The notes: generated by a model not told the origin, from the letters alone. A DNA stretch of 64,000 bases from CAZSLO01 sp964608025 (GCA_964608025.1 CAZSLO010000023.1:62001-126000), one strand, 5' to 3'; numbered from the stretch's first letter, positions 53,476-63,046 are shown. Made by a program: numbers and translations.

Positions 53476-54642
53476 ATGCGATGGAAATCGGCAGTGTCGG
53501 AACTACGATCTTTACCGGATGCCATTGCTCAGTGTGCAGATGAAGTCGACAGTGATCCTGACCTCGTGGTGGTTTTCGTTTCCGCTCATTTCGAGGCTGT
53601 CTTGGACCTCGTTCCATCACTGATAAGAACGCATATTGGAGACTCAGTAACGTTGGGTTGTTTGGGAGGAGGGGTGATAGGCGCAGGACGGGAAATAGAA
53701 GGTCGGCCTGGTGTAGCTATCTCGACCGCACTTTTCCACGACGTTGGAATAGTCCCATTTTATATCCAAGAAGAGATTCTTCCTGATGGCGATGCTTCCC
53801 CGGATGCTTGGGAAACCCTCGTAGGCGTCGAGGGTTCATCTGGCCCGAGCTTGATGATGCTGACGTCTCCTTTTAATTTTGATACAGATAAACTCATAGC
53901 AGGCCTCGATTTCGCTTTCCCTTCATCTCCCAAAATAGGGGGAATAGCTAGTGGATCGACCGGTACAGGACAGAATCTACTGTTTGATGGAAACCACGTT
54001 TATGATCGAGGTGCCTTAGGGATTGCACTAAAGGGCAACGTGACTATCGATACAGTTGTAGCCCAGGGATGTCGGCCTATTGGCGATGCGATGCAAATAA
54101 CGGCTTGCCAAGGTAATGTCCTTTATGAACTCGATGGGGATAGTCCTATCGACATTCTTAATGTTCTTTATCAAAATCTGGGAAAGAGAGATCAACAGTT
54201 AGCCCGCCACTCCTTATTTATCGGCATGGTAATGGATCCATTTAATGACGATCCTAAACTAGGGGACTTCCTGATTCGGAATATCTTAGGCGCTGATAAA
54301 GATCAAGGAGCCTTGGCAATTAGCGAGATGCTTAGCGATGGACAGACAGTGCAATTCCATTTACGTGACGCGGAGGCTTCATCTTATGACCTTGATGCTA
54401 TGTTGACCAAGTATGCTATCGAGAAACCAATATATGAAGAAACCGGTGCTATGCTCTTTTCTTGTCTTGGCCGTGGTGAATATCTATATGGTCGTCCGGA
54501 TCATGACACAGATATGTTTAGAGAAAAAATCAACGCAATGCCGCTGACCGGTTTTTTTTGCAATGGTGAGATCGGCCCTGTTGGAGGAACCACATTTATG
54601 CACGGGTATACTAGTTCTTTTGGTATATTCCGGTCGAGATAA
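53476..54642 (+). CDS. FIST N/C domain protein (putative small-ligand sensor)
   Basis: The 388-aa protein spans FIST_N (~residues 25-215, with 'TLGCLGGGVIGAGREIE' and 'VAISTALFHDVG') and FIST_C (~225-375, with 'FLIRNILGADKDQGALAI' and 'GFFCNGEIGPVGGTTFMHGYTSSFGIF'). FIST domains are proposed to bind small ligands such as amino acids and often accompany signalling domains, but none is fused here. The start is set at 53476, one base after the 86-aa gene; an upstream ATG at 53449 lies inside that gene. A cytoplasmic location is likely. Confidence 0.85.
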   Translation: MRWKSAVSELRSLPDAIAQCADEVDSDPDLVVVFVSAHFEAVLDLVPSLIRTHIGDSVTLGCLGGGVIGAGREIEGRPGVAISTALFHDVGIVPFYIQEEILPDGDASPDAWETLVGVEGSSGPSLMMLTSPFNFDTDKLIAGLDFAFPSSPKIGGIASGSTGTGQNLLFDGNHVYDRGALGIALKGNVTIDTVVAQGCRPIGDAMQITACQGNVLYELDGDSPIDILNVLYQNLGKRDQQLARHSLFIGMVMDPFNDDPKLGDFLIRNILGADKDQGALAISEMLSDGQTVQFHLRDAEASSYDLDAMLTKYAIEKPIYEETGAMLFSCLGRGEYLYGRPDHDTDMFREKINAMPLTGFFCNGEIGPVGGTTFMHGYTSSFGIFRSR

Positions 54643-54743
54643 ATCGGCATGACCCATGGAGTGCCTGTCGCAGATATGTTTCCTTCCACCCCAAACACAA
54701 TCTCAGTTTTTCTGCCAGGTTCTAGTTGTTTCCTAGCATTGGG

Positions 54744-55607
54744 TTAAATGAAAAATGATTCATTGATTCCCAGTAGCTTGGCTGCATTAGAGCCAATTAT
54801 CGCGTTGCGGTCGGGGTCGGATAGGCCAGCTTCTTGGATCTGATCAAGTAGTCGGCCAATTTGGATGATGGGATAGTCGCTCCCAAGCAAGATGCTTCCG
54901 GACCCGACTAGGGACACTCCTGATTTGAAGACCTTAAGGTCATATAGAAACGGAGATGCTGCAGTATCGAAGTAGACATTCGATAGAGCCTCCTTAATCT
55001 CCGGCATCAGGGAGTAAAACAGTAGTCCTCCACCCCAGTGAGCACATACTATTTTCACATCCGGGTATCTTGTGATGAAGCGCATAAGTATCTCGGGTGT
55101 TGTCCTGCCTTTTCCTGGATAAATGTGTCCCACCGGTTCGGATGAATGAGTAGTTACGATTAAATCTCTTTCTTGAACGACCTCCATAAGTGTTCCCATT
55201 ATGCGATAGTCTCCAAGATCGAAATCTTGGGAATCTGGGTGCAATTCCCCTATGCCTTTTAATCCCGCTAAGGCACATCGGTCTGCTTCACGTGCCGCCT
55301 CTTGGCCCCACTTTGGATTCACGCCCGCAAATCCGGTCAACCGGGTCGGGAATCGACGCACGGATTCGATCAGATAATCGTTGACGTCATAGGCAAGGCC
55401 GGGATCGGTCCACCCTATACCCATCACGACTGCATGGTCTATGCCATCCTCATCCATAGCAAGTATTAGTTCATCGGCAGTAGACATTCGCACATTTCGA
55501 TCGGGGAATAATTGCGCGAATGTATTGTCCCGGCCGAGATATTTTAGACGGTTTTGCTGAAGCCAGTCTGGGTAAATATGGGTATGGAAATCAATGACAG
55601 GGGGCAA
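54744..55607 (-). CDS. Amidohydrolase-family protein (amidohydrolase_2 / ACMSD-like), 287 aa
   Basis: The TIM-barrel protein has HxH in 'DFHTHIYPD' (residues ~6-10), 'GIGELHPDSQ', a His in 'VTTHSSEP' and 'CAHWGGG', and Asp in 'LGSDYPI'. These match the metal site of amidohydrolase_2 enzymes, which include decarboxylases and lactonases. The start appears to be TTG at 55607, 12 nt after the stop of the upstream GT39-like gene and in the same frame; no nearer ATG keeps the HxH. It is the last gene of the minus-strand block. Confidence 0.8.
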   Translation of the reverse strand: MPPVIDFHTHIYPDWLQQNRLKYLGRDNTFAQLFPDRNVRMSTADELILAMDEDGIDHAVVMGIGWTDPGLAYDVNDYLIESVRRFPTRLTGFAGVNPKWGQEAAREADRCALAGLKGIGELHPDSQDFDLGDYRIMGTLMEVVQERDLIVTTHSSEPVGHIYPGKGRTTPEILMRFITRYPDVKIVCAHWGGGLLFYSLMPEIKEALSNVYFDTAASPFLYDLKVFKSGVSLVGSGSILLGSDYPIIQIGRLLDQIQEAGLSDPDRNAIIGSNAAKLLGINESFFI

Positions 55608-55619
55608 AGATATTGGCCA

Positions 55620-57140
55620 TTAGTTGGTGATGGTGTTTCCCCATTCGTCTGAAAGCTTGTCCTCGGACATTTCTTCTTCTGGAGTCTTACGTCTAAATAG
55701 GGCGAAAATTGTCTCAACTAGCGTGAGTAATCGATCCCAGATCCACAAAGCCATAAATGCAGCTGGTGGGGCATAAACTGGCATTAAGGAGAGCCTGTAT
55801 TCATTTGCTGGCCAAGTTGCGAAGACGATGACGAGGTATACCAGGACAACCAGAAATAGGTATGCCCAAGGCCTGAGCTCGGCATCACGGAAGAACAATA
55901 CGAGTCCTCCAACGCCGGCAAGCATCACGAGAAAATAAATTAGCTTGAATGCCATGATATGGGCGAAAGCAAGCCGTGGTCCTTTGTCAGAGAAGTGTAA
56001 TATCAGACTGCTGTCGGGTCTTAGATCAAGCCCTGTAGGTTTTTTGGTGACTTGCTGAGATAGGAATTCCTCAAGAGAGTTCCTATCCTTATCCCCAAAG
56101 AAGACGGCTGCTGCGGCGTGGGGATAATCGAGAAAAAGGACAGGTATTTGCTGCAGGATGATCACTGCCGCACGTGCTGGATCTTTGAGAACCTGCTGTG
56201 TTGAGTCGGAGACCGATGGTGATCTCTGGTCTTTCTCCGGCCGGTTCGCCTTATTTTGTTCTAAGTCTAATTGAAGCTGGTCTACTGCTTTTTTGAAATC
56301 GGTCCCATCTCGTTTTGCGATTAGTGCGGGGATAAACCGTTCGTATAAATGAGAGGACATACCCCCGTATTCGTAATGTCCGGATGTTGCATTGTTGCGT
56401 GCAACCCACAGGCCAACCAGTAACATTTGTAGTGAGAAAAAGGCCACAACGATCATGATAATTGCCTTGGTCGGAATCTGCCTGATAGAGAATTTATGTA
56501 CTGCGATTAAAGCGATTGAAATCGCAACACCTATATAGAGAGTTGGTCCCCTTGTCAGGGTTGCCAGAGCAAGTAGGATAGATCCGAGCAAAGCGATTTT
56601 AAGAGTGGCTCTTGGTGTGAATAAATTTATTGCTGCGAGGAATGATGATCCAATAAGAAGTGAATAAAGAGCAGCGGGCCCGTTTTTGTTAGCGTTGACA
56701 ACCCCGGCCGGGTCGAGTGCAAATATCAATGCTGCAAGAAGACCAACCCTAGGATCTATAGTACGTCCTATAAAATAAACGATGGCGATTGTTAGCCATA
56801 ACACCAGGTTATTAAAAATTAGTGCCATTGCTGGTCGTTCACCAACTATACTGTAGATCACGACTAGTATTGATGCGTAGAATGGTGGACGTTCTGTCTC
56901 GCGCTTAATATTCGTTTCTTCGCCCAATCCGTAGAGCCCATGGTTTTTGAAATTGGCGGCGAGTTCTGTATAAACATCTGTCGATGATAATCCGTAACTT
57001 GCATAACCGGACTGGACGTTCGAGAAATATATTATCTGCACAATTAGTGCCAATACCAAAATAGTTATGAGCAACCATGCCTCTAAAGTTGCCAGGAAAG
57101 AGCGCAGATTCGAAATTAGTGTAGGTGAGGTGGTTACCAT
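55620..57140 (-). CDS. Glycosyltransferase family 39-like membrane protein
   Basis: The 506-aa protein has about ten hydrophobic segments and a GT-C/ArnT-like N-terminal half: 'RETERPPFYASILVVIYSIVGE' (~residue 84) corresponds to the family's 'R.PlYp..la' loop, followed by 'GRTIDPRVGLLAALIFALDP'. The Asp-Glu motif of classical PMTs is not evident in the first loop. A soluble loop at ~290-340 is rich in charged residues. It probably transfers a sugar from a lipid carrier; substrate unknown. Its 3' end is 12 nt from an amidohydrolase. Confidence 0.72.
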   Translation of the reverse strand: MVTTSPTLISNLRSFLATLEAWLLITILVLALIVQIIYFSNVQSGYASYGLSSTDVYTELAANFKNHGLYGLGEETNIKRETERPPFYASILVVIYSIVGERPAMALIFNNLVLWLTIAIVYFIGRTIDPRVGLLAALIFALDPAGVVNANKNGPAALYSLLIGSSFLAAINLFTPRATLKIALLGSILLALATLTRGPTLYIGVAISIALIAVHKFSIRQIPTKAIIMIVVAFFSLQMLLVGLWVARNNATSGHYEYGGMSSHLYERFIPALIAKRDGTDFKKAVDQLQLDLEQNKANRPEKDQRSPSVSDSTQQVLKDPARAAVIILQQIPVLFLDYPHAAAAVFFGDKDRNSLEEFLSQQVTKKPTGLDLRPDSSLILHFSDKGPRLAFAHIMAFKLIYFLVMLAGVGGLVLFFRDAELRPWAYLFLVVLVYLVIVFATWPANEYRLSLMPVYAPPAAFMALWIWDRLLTLVETIFALFRRKTPEEEMSEDKLSDEWGNTITN

Positions 57141-57414
57141 GATTAATAGGCTAACAGGCTGCAGTTGTTCATAGTGAAATATGGCATGGTTCAGCTATGT
57201 GTCGGAATTTCTCCAAGGATTTGCAAGATTTATTTAGACGGCAGCATTTGTTGTGATCACATCTCAATTCTCTCATATTAATAAACGTGGGAATGCCGTG
57301 CACATTTAGAGAAGATAAAAATTTCCAATAATGTCTGAGACGTTATGATGGTCTCGTGGTTCGGACGGATTCAGAATTATGGGCAATACCCTAGTTGCTG
57401 AAACTCTTTCGTGG

Positions 57415-58551
57415 CTACTCCAATCTTTCGATTCCAAGGATCCCTGGGCCAACACCGTTGATCATCATGTCAACCGCTCGTTCTCCGGCTACTAGTCCCA
57501 TCGAGTTTCCGTGGCCAGTAAAGCCTAAACAAAAATAAACACTTGGGTTATGGGGAAGTTTACCTAGGATAGGTAAACCGTCTCTGGTCATTCCATGTAT
57601 TCCGGCCCACTGCCTACTAATACCAACATCTGCAGCCTCTGGATAGTAGCGTTGAATAAAATTAGATATGTATTGTTGGACGTTGTCGGTTACCTCGTCT
57701 GCCCAAGTGTGTTCCTGTTTTGCGTGCTGCCATCTTCCGCCACCAACAAGAAATCTACCATCCGGAAGCTGGCGGTAATAAGTTTGGCGATAGTTCATGC
57801 ACATAACATCTAGGAATCTGGGTGCGGGTTCGGTTAGAAGGATTTGTCCTCGGGCAGGTGAGACGTAAGGAAGAAAAAATGGATCCACTAATCCGGCATA
57901 CCCGTTGAGGGCTAGAATAACCTTCTCACAATAGATCACGTGGCATCGTGTCCGTACTTTTAGTCCAATTCCCTGGTTTTCAATAGCAAACAGCTCATCG
58001 TTGGTATATAAGGAGGCGCCGGAGGTGTCGGCAATTGATTGGGTAAGTTCCGCTGGATGGGTCGCAAAATCGTCCGGTTGATAAGATGCTACCCCGAAAC
58101 CACGATCTAGGGGATCTTGTTCATAGAATAAAGTCTTGAACCCGTCACGTTCCAAAAGAGTAACGCTTTGTTTTAAATCTGCGTCTGATTCTGGGGTTCC
58201 CCCAAAATAGTAGGTTCCAATCTCCTCATATTGGACTTGGTGTTTCTTTGAAAGTTCCCGCATACGGCGCACGTTTGTGTCTGTCATGCGCCAAATTTCA
58301 AGGGCGGATTTGTGGCCTAGATTTTCGATAGCCTCGTTGTAGCTGTCTCGTAAGCCAAGTAACACCATGCCAGCATTGCGGCCACTTGCCCCAGATGCAG
58401 GGTGCTGTTTTTCTACGATCGCAACGTCTTTTCCAGAATCTACTAAAAGATTAGCGATGTATGAGCCGATTAGACCAGCACCTACGACGACGACTTCGTG
58501 TGTGATACTCGCTTGGCCTCCAGCGGTTTCTTGCCAGTGTGAAACACTCAT
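57415..58551 (-). CDS. FAD-dependent oxidoreductase (DAO family)
   Basis: The 378-aa protein has the Rossmann FAD motif 'VVVVGAGLIGSYIANLL' (~20-36), 'VEKQHPASGASGRNAG' and 'FTGHGNSMGLVAGERAVDMMI' near the C-terminus, as in D-amino acid oxidase, glycine oxidase and gamma-glutamylputrescine oxidase relatives. 'QWAGIHGMTRDGLPILGKLP' is typical of the substrate-binding part. Its ATG overlaps the upstream amidohydrolase stop by 4 nt, so the two enzymes probably act in the same pathway, an oxidation followed or preceded by hydrolysis or decarboxylation. Confidence 0.85.
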   Translation of the reverse strand: MSVSHWQETAGGQASITHEVVVVGAGLIGSYIANLLVDSGKDVAIVEKQHPASGASGRNAGMVLLGLRDSYNEAIENLGHKSALEIWRMTDTNVRRMRELSKKHQVQYEEIGTYYFGGTPESDADLKQSVTLLERDGFKTLFYEQDPLDRGFGVASYQPDDFATHPAELTQSIADTSGASLYTNDELFAIENQGIGLKVRTRCHVIYCEKVILALNGYAGLVDPFFLPYVSPARGQILLTEPAPRFLDVMCMNYRQTYYRQLPDGRFLVGGGRWQHAKQEHTWADEVTDNVQQYISNFIQRYYPEAADVGISRQWAGIHGMTRDGLPILGKLPHNPSVYFCLGFTGHGNSMGLVAGERAVDMMINGVGPGILGIERLE

Positions 58552-59669
58552 TCTCGAGATGCTCCTTTTTGAAAGGCTTCTTTAGGGTTCATGAACAACC
58601 GAGCCACGTTATCCCCACAAATCTTATCCATATCCGTAGAAGTTATGAAATCACAGTGAATTCTTAGGTAGTCTAGGGATTGTTTATATGTACAATGGCG
58701 CTCGACGTTTGGCATATCAGAGGCCCATGCAAGGCGATCCGGGCCTAAACGATTATAATATTCGCGAATTATGGGCTGCGCCTCAATAAATGGGTACTCC
58801 CAGATAGCTCCCTGGAATATTGGTATTAGGATCTCGACAATTAGATTGGGGGCCTCCAGCGGCCTCCATGCCTCGTCTGGAATAGAGATTTTCCCGCCTC
58901 GCATAAATCGGTAAAGAGAAAGACCGTGTGGGTACATCACCGGGATGTCACAATATCGTTGGAGCCAACACTCAAACGCTGCTAGTTGATCAAGATAAGG
59001 TTTTGGTCCCGGGCCAGCTGCTGTCACATTCATGTAAACGGGTATCCCCATGTCTTTCACGCTGTCCCAGAATGGATAAAAAACAGGATCGCATAAATGC
59101 TCAGGCCGGCCATGTTGTTCCAACGCACTTGTTTGGAACCAAAGCCCGTGTAGACCTAGGTCGGTAATCGCGTTCTCAAGGATTCGAAGCTGGGAAGGAG
59201 AGTCAGCTCGCCATTCATCGATCATGGCTAGGGCCCAGAATCTGTCAGGGAATTTCTTAACTGCCATGGATAGATAACGGTTGAGACGACCGTACAGATG
59301 GCCTGTCTGGAGAACTGCCCTTCCAATACCTACATAATCCATTTGGGCTATCATTAATTCTGCAGAAGCGGAGTTGCCGATGAGGGTTGGTGGTAAGTAC
59401 TGGAGATAGTGGTCATCCCCACCCGCGGTCCATGCCAATCGCCCGAAGCCTCCGCCCCGGAAATCGACGTTGGCCAACCCTTCCATCGTTATGTTATTTT
59501 CGTCATAAAGATTTTGTTCATTGACCACAGAGTGATCTTTCAACCGTCGTACCGGCTGGTGATGGAACATCAATGCATGTTGGGTATATTTGGAGTGCAG
59601 GATTTGGGATTTGAATCCAGAAGGACCTCCCAGCGGTGGAAATATGTGGGCATGGGAATCGATGATCAT
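58548..59669 (-). CDS. Amidohydrolase-family protein (amidohydrolase_2), 373 aa
   Basis: The protein starts with 'MIIDSHAHIFPPLGG', placing the HxH metal site at residues ~5-7. 'VYMNVTAAGPGP', 'PVMYPHG' and 'LAWASDMPNVERHCTYKQSLDYL' supply further histidines and the terminal Asp of the amidohydrolase_2 family. The start is set at 59669, with GAGG 6 nt upstream; a TTG at 59681 adds four residues. It is coupled to the DAO-type oxidase. It differs clearly from the 287-aa paralogue. Substrate unknown. Confidence 0.83.
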   Translation of the reverse strand: MIIDSHAHIFPPLGGPSGFKSQILHSKYTQHALMFHHQPVRRLKDHSVVNEQNLYDENNITMEGLANVDFRGGGFGRLAWTAGGDDHYLQYLPPTLIGNSASAELMIAQMDYVGIGRAVLQTGHLYGRLNRYLSMAVKKFPDRFWALAMIDEWRADSPSQLRILENAITDLGLHGLWFQTSALEQHGRPEHLCDPVFYPFWDSVKDMGIPVYMNVTAAGPGPKPYLDQLAAFECWLQRYCDIPVMYPHGLSLYRFMRGGKISIPDEAWRPLEAPNLIVEILIPIFQGAIWEYPFIEAQPIIREYYNRLGPDRLAWASDMPNVERHCTYKQSLDYLRIHCDFITSTDMDKICGDNVARLFMNPKEAFQKGASRE

Positions 59670-59748
59670 AGATGACCTCAAATGTGAAATTATCCTATTC
59701 GTGAACGATAAATTTTATGCCAAGTTTTGTAGCGGGATTGACCAATGA

Positions 59749-60519
59749 TTATTGGGCTGTGGTGCCACCGTCAATCACAAGTTCTGTGCCGGTCACATAC
59801 GAAGCTTCCTCAGAGGCAAGATAGAGAACGCCGTAGGCTATTTCATCGACGGTGCCAAACCTTTTCATCGGCACGCTTTCTGTACGCGTCTTCAGAAGAT
59901 CAGGATCTGCGAACAATTCATGAGTCATAGGGGTATCAACGTAACCGGGGTGGACGGAATTGACCCTGATTCCGTCTTGGGCGTATTGGATAGCAGCAGC
60001 TTTTGTGAAAATCCGGACAGCCCCTTTTGCTGCGTGGTATGCGGTTGAAGAAGGACTACCTATAATTCCAAATATTGAGGAGATGTTGACTATAGATCCT
60101 TTTCCTACATTCCTCATTTCTGGAACGGCCATTTTTGTTCCTAGGAATGTACCTTTGGCATGAATTTCCATTTGCTCGTCCCACATCTCGACAGTAGTAT
60201 TCTCAACTGTTTCTCGAGATGCCGTGCCTGCATTATTAACCAAAACATCGAGTTTCCCAAAATATGACACTGTAGATTGTATTGCGTTAGCCCAGTCTTC
60301 CTCACTGGTAACATTTAGACGGACAAATATTGCGTCGTGACCTGAAGCGCGGATTTGTTCTGCTGTTGCCTCGCCTTGCTGTTCGTTTATATCTGCGATC
60401 ACAACCTTGGCCCCCTCTCGTGCGAAAAGCCAGGCAGTGGCTCCCCCGAACCCAGGGAGTTTCCCGGGTACACCATTGGCCGCACCTGAGATGAGCGCTA
60501 CATTGTTCTTGAGTCGCAA
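59749..60519 (-). CDS. Short-chain dehydrogenase/reductase with expanded cofactor loop
   Basis: The 256-aa SDR has the NNAG motif ('VLVNNAGTAS'), the catalytic Ser in 'IVNISSIFG', the YxxxK in 'AYHAAKGAV' and the C-terminal 'ELVIDGG'. The glycine-rich loop reads 'SGAANGVPGKLPGFGGATA', about seven residues longer than the usual TGxxxGxG. 'VVIADINEQQ' has Asp after strand 2, which suggests NAD preference. It is upstream of the amidohydrolase by 79 nt on the same strand, so it may share the catabolic operon. Confidence 0.85.
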   Translation of the reverse strand: MRLKNNVALISGAANGVPGKLPGFGGATAWLFAREGAKVVIADINEQQGEATAEQIRASGHDAIFVRLNVTSEEDWANAIQSTVSYFGKLDVLVNNAGTASRETVENTTVEMWDEQMEIHAKGTFLGTKMAVPEMRNVGKGSIVNISSIFGIIGSPSSTAYHAAKGAVRIFTKAAAIQYAQDGIRVNSVHPGYVDTPMTHELFADPDLLKTRTESVPMKRFGTVDEIAYGVLYLASEEASYVTGTELVIDGGTTAQ

Positions 60520-60728
60520 TTTTAACCCGATCTTATATGGTAATTATGACTTAGGATTAATTATATCAATAGGTGAACAGAAGATCCTACTAAGTACCAA
60601 GGCCTTTCCCAGGCGACAATTGGAATTTTCTAATTAGATTCTGCCGAGCCAATGGATGCCGTGGAATGAATTTTCCAGTATGGATCCTATGAGATAAAAA
60701 GGGAAGGATCTGGCAAAAAAAGAAGATA

Positions 60729-61232
60729 CTAGCTAGAAGCTTTTAACTCGATGGTTCGCTCGATTATCCGTAATCCGATCCCGCGTACCATCTTCAAATC
60801 CTCCAAGGTGTATGCTGATGTTCTGGTGGAACATAGTACTATGGCAGCGACGACTTTATTATCAGTTTGGAGCGGAACTGCGAGCATAGAACGAATGCCA
60901 GTATCGAGAGTAGACTTGAGGCGTGGGAAACGTTCGACTAGCTTCTCAGGAGGTTCGTCCCCAATGATTATGCCCTCTCCTAGTTTCATGCCTGCTTCGA
61001 CGACGGTGTCTGCTAAAGTACGTTGATGACCTAATACACGGCCCGGCACATTCCGGCCTTTTACGAATGCATCGGTGAAAGAATAATCACCGATATCGAT
61101 CAATCCTATATTTAAACGGTCGATGGGCACGATGAGACTAAGTTCCGACATTAATATTTCGCCAAGCTGAGTGAAGCTAGAAGCTGATCGCACTGAATTT
61201 GAAATTCGCATGATATCTTGGGGGGAATTCAT
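60729..61232 (-). CDS. Stand-alone GAF-domain protein
   Basis: The 167-aa protein is one GAF domain: 'SFTQLGEILMSELSLIVPIDRLNIGLID' (~18-45), 'GIRSMLAVPLQTDNKVVAAIVLCST' (~110-135) and a C-terminal helix. GAF domains bind small ligands or chromophores; no Cys typical of phytochromes is placed correctly. No output domain is fused. The ATG has a GGAG about 9 nt upstream. It is divergent from serS. Confidence 0.82.
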   Translation of the reverse strand: MNSPQDIMRISNSVRSASSFTQLGEILMSELSLIVPIDRLNIGLIDIGDYSFTDAFVKGRNVPGRVLGHQRTLADTVVEAGMKLGEGIIIGDEPPEKLVERFPRLKSTLDTGIRSMLAVPLQTDNKVVAAIVLCSTRTSAYTLEDLKMVRGIGLRIIERTIELKASS

Positions 61233-61336
61233 ATCTCAGCACTCCATCAATAAAAAATAGGCCTTACCCTAGCTTACTACGCCACCTGCAAGGCGGTATA
61301 CTTGGCTGAGTGGTCCTAAGATTCGTGAGGTAACTG

Positions 61337-62596
61337 TTGTTAGGTATTGATTTAATACGAGATGATCCTGATAAGGTCAGGCGTGCTCTTAAGGTCCGCG
61401 GGGACTCTGAGGATATCGATCAAATACTTCAGCTGGACGAACGACGTCGGCACGTTGTTCATGAGAGTGATGAACTCCGCGCTCACCGAAACGAGGTCAG
61501 CCGACGTATTGGGGTTTCTAAGGACAAACCAGCCGAACTCGTTAATGAAATGCGCCAGGTGGGCCGGAAGATAAAAAACCTTGAGGAATTGACACGTAAA
61601 TTAGAAAAAAATCTGCAGGACCTCTTGTTAATGCTTCCCAACATACCCCATCCGAGTGTACCGGTGGGGGGTGATGAAAATGAAAACGTACTGATAAGAG
61701 AGCCTGAAGGTCTACCGGAATTCGATTTTGAGCCTGCACCCCATTGGGAAATCGGAGAAAATCTGGACATCATAGATCTACAACGTGGTGCTAAGTTAGC
61801 CGGGTCCCGATTTTACGTGCTCAAGGACAAAGGTGCGATTATACAGAGAGCTCTCATTTCATGGATGCTGGACACTTTAGGACGTGTTCATGGATATCGT
61901 GAAATGTATCTTCCAGATATGGTCACGAGATCGACTGCCATTGGCTCGGGGCAACTGCCCAAATTTATTGACAATATGTACCACGATGACGAAGACGATC
62001 TTTGGTTGGTACCTACAGCAGAAATACCGATTACTGGTTTATATGCGGGAGAAATTGTTGATCCGGCAATGCTTCCTTTTAAATATGTAGCACATACACC
62101 TTGTTTCAGACGTGAAAAGGCGGCAGCCGGACGTGATACACGCGGTATCAAGAGGGTACACCAGTTTGAGAAGGTGGAGATGTACAAATTTGTTGAACCA
62201 GAACAGTCTGAAAGTGAACTAGAAAGTATGCTTGCCGATGCTGAAGATCTCTGTAAGAGACTTCGAATACCCCACCGAGTAAAATTGCTTTGCACAGGGG
62301 ATTTGGGGTTCGCAGCATCAAAGACATATGACATTGAACTGTGGGCTCCAGGTTCTCAGGAGTGGCTTGAGGTTAGTTCATGTTCGAACTGCGGAGATTT
62401 TCAGGCTCGACGGACTGATATCCGATATAGACCCGAAGCTGGTGCCCGGCCTCGCTTCGTTCATACTCTCAATGGTTCAGGTCTAGGAGTAGCCCGGGTA
62501 CTAATCGCGGTACTGGAGAATTATCAACAAATGGATGGTTCTGTCGTGGTTCCTGATGTGCTGAGACCGTATACTGGATTTGAAGTGATTGACTAA
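61337..62596 (+). CDS. serS: Seryl-tRNA synthetase
   Basis: The 419-aa class II synthetase has the N-terminal tRNA-binding coiled coil (~30-100), motif 2 'FRREKAAAGRDTRGIKRVHQFEKVEM' region (~255-280) and motif 3 'GSGLGVARVLIAVLENYQ'. 'TAEIPI' and 'HTPCF' are also typical. It charges tRNA-Ser. The start is TTG (MLGIDLIRDDP), matching the family start, with a GTGAGG 7 nt upstream; a TATACT at 61297-61302 is a possible -10. No T-box is present in the leader. Confidence 0.96.
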   Translation: MLGIDLIRDDPDKVRRALKVRGDSEDIDQILQLDERRRHVVHESDELRAHRNEVSRRIGVSKDKPAELVNEMRQVGRKIKNLEELTRKLEKNLQDLLLMLPNIPHPSVPVGGDENENVLIREPEGLPEFDFEPAPHWEIGENLDIIDLQRGAKLAGSRFYVLKDKGAIIQRALISWMLDTLGRVHGYREMYLPDMVTRSTAIGSGQLPKFIDNMYHDDEDDLWLVPTAEIPITGLYAGEIVDPAMLPFKYVAHTPCFRREKAAAGRDTRGIKRVHQFEKVEMYKFVEPEQSESELESMLADAEDLCKRLRIPHRVKLLCTGDLGFAASKTYDIELWAPGSQEWLEVSSCSNCGDFQARRTDIRYRPEAGARPRFVHTLNGSGLGVARVLIAVLENYQQMDGSVVVPDVLRPYTGFEVID

Positions 62597-62619
62597 CTTC
62601 CACCCCCGTGATTGGAAGT
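62596..62619 (+). terminator. Hairpin directly after serS
   Basis: ACTTCCA and TGGAAGT form a 7-bp stem with a 10-nt loop that starts at the serS stop codon. No T-run follows, so it is at best a weak or Rho-assisted terminator. Confidence 0.3.
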
Positions 62620-62680
62620 ATGTTCAACTACGGTGGAGTTCTATCTATACTTAGAGATGTAGGAATATAAGGAGGCCATA

Positions 62681-63046
62681 ATGATTGTGATTCGTAACTG
62701 GAGAGATGCGACGCCGGTAGTGGCTCATGAGAGTGCCATTATCTGGAGACTCTTAGACGAGAAAGGAAAAGAGGGGGTGCCTCATGACGAAGCACCACTC
62801 CAAGGCGTACAGTCTATAACCTTGCACCGCATGCAGTCCGGAAAGCAGGGCGATTATCATTTACATGAGGATCGTGAACAGATCTATTATTTTACGGAAG
62901 GTATCGCGAAGATGAAGATTGATGACGACATCTATGATGTGAAAGAGGGAGATGCCGTATATGTCCCGCCGATGGCACGGCATCAACTCATAAATGACAG
63001 TGATGAATGGGTCGCACATCTTATTATCTCCGCGTGGGTAAAATAA
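62681..63046 (+). CDS. Cupin-domain protein
   Basis: The 121-aa protein is a single cupin barrel. The first motif reads 'GDYHLHEDREQIYYFTEG' (~residues 65-83), with two His and a Glu as metal ligands, and the second contains 'GDAVYVPPMARHQLIN', with the fourth His. An AAGGAGG lies 5 nt before the ATG. Small cupins may be isomerases, dioxygenases or sensors; the role here is unknown. It sits alone between serS and ffh. Confidence 0.85.
   Translation: MIVIRNWRDATPVVAHESAIIWRLLDEKGKEGVPHDEAPLQGVQSITLHRMQSGKQGDYHLHEDREQIYYFTEGIAKMKIDDDIYDVKEGDAVYVPPMARHQLINDSDEWVAHLIISAWVK

Noticed and set aside
61233..61336. Serine T-box before serS
   Set aside because: The leader is too short and lacks the GGGTGGTACC-type sequence; only a small CGCC/GGCG hairpin is present.
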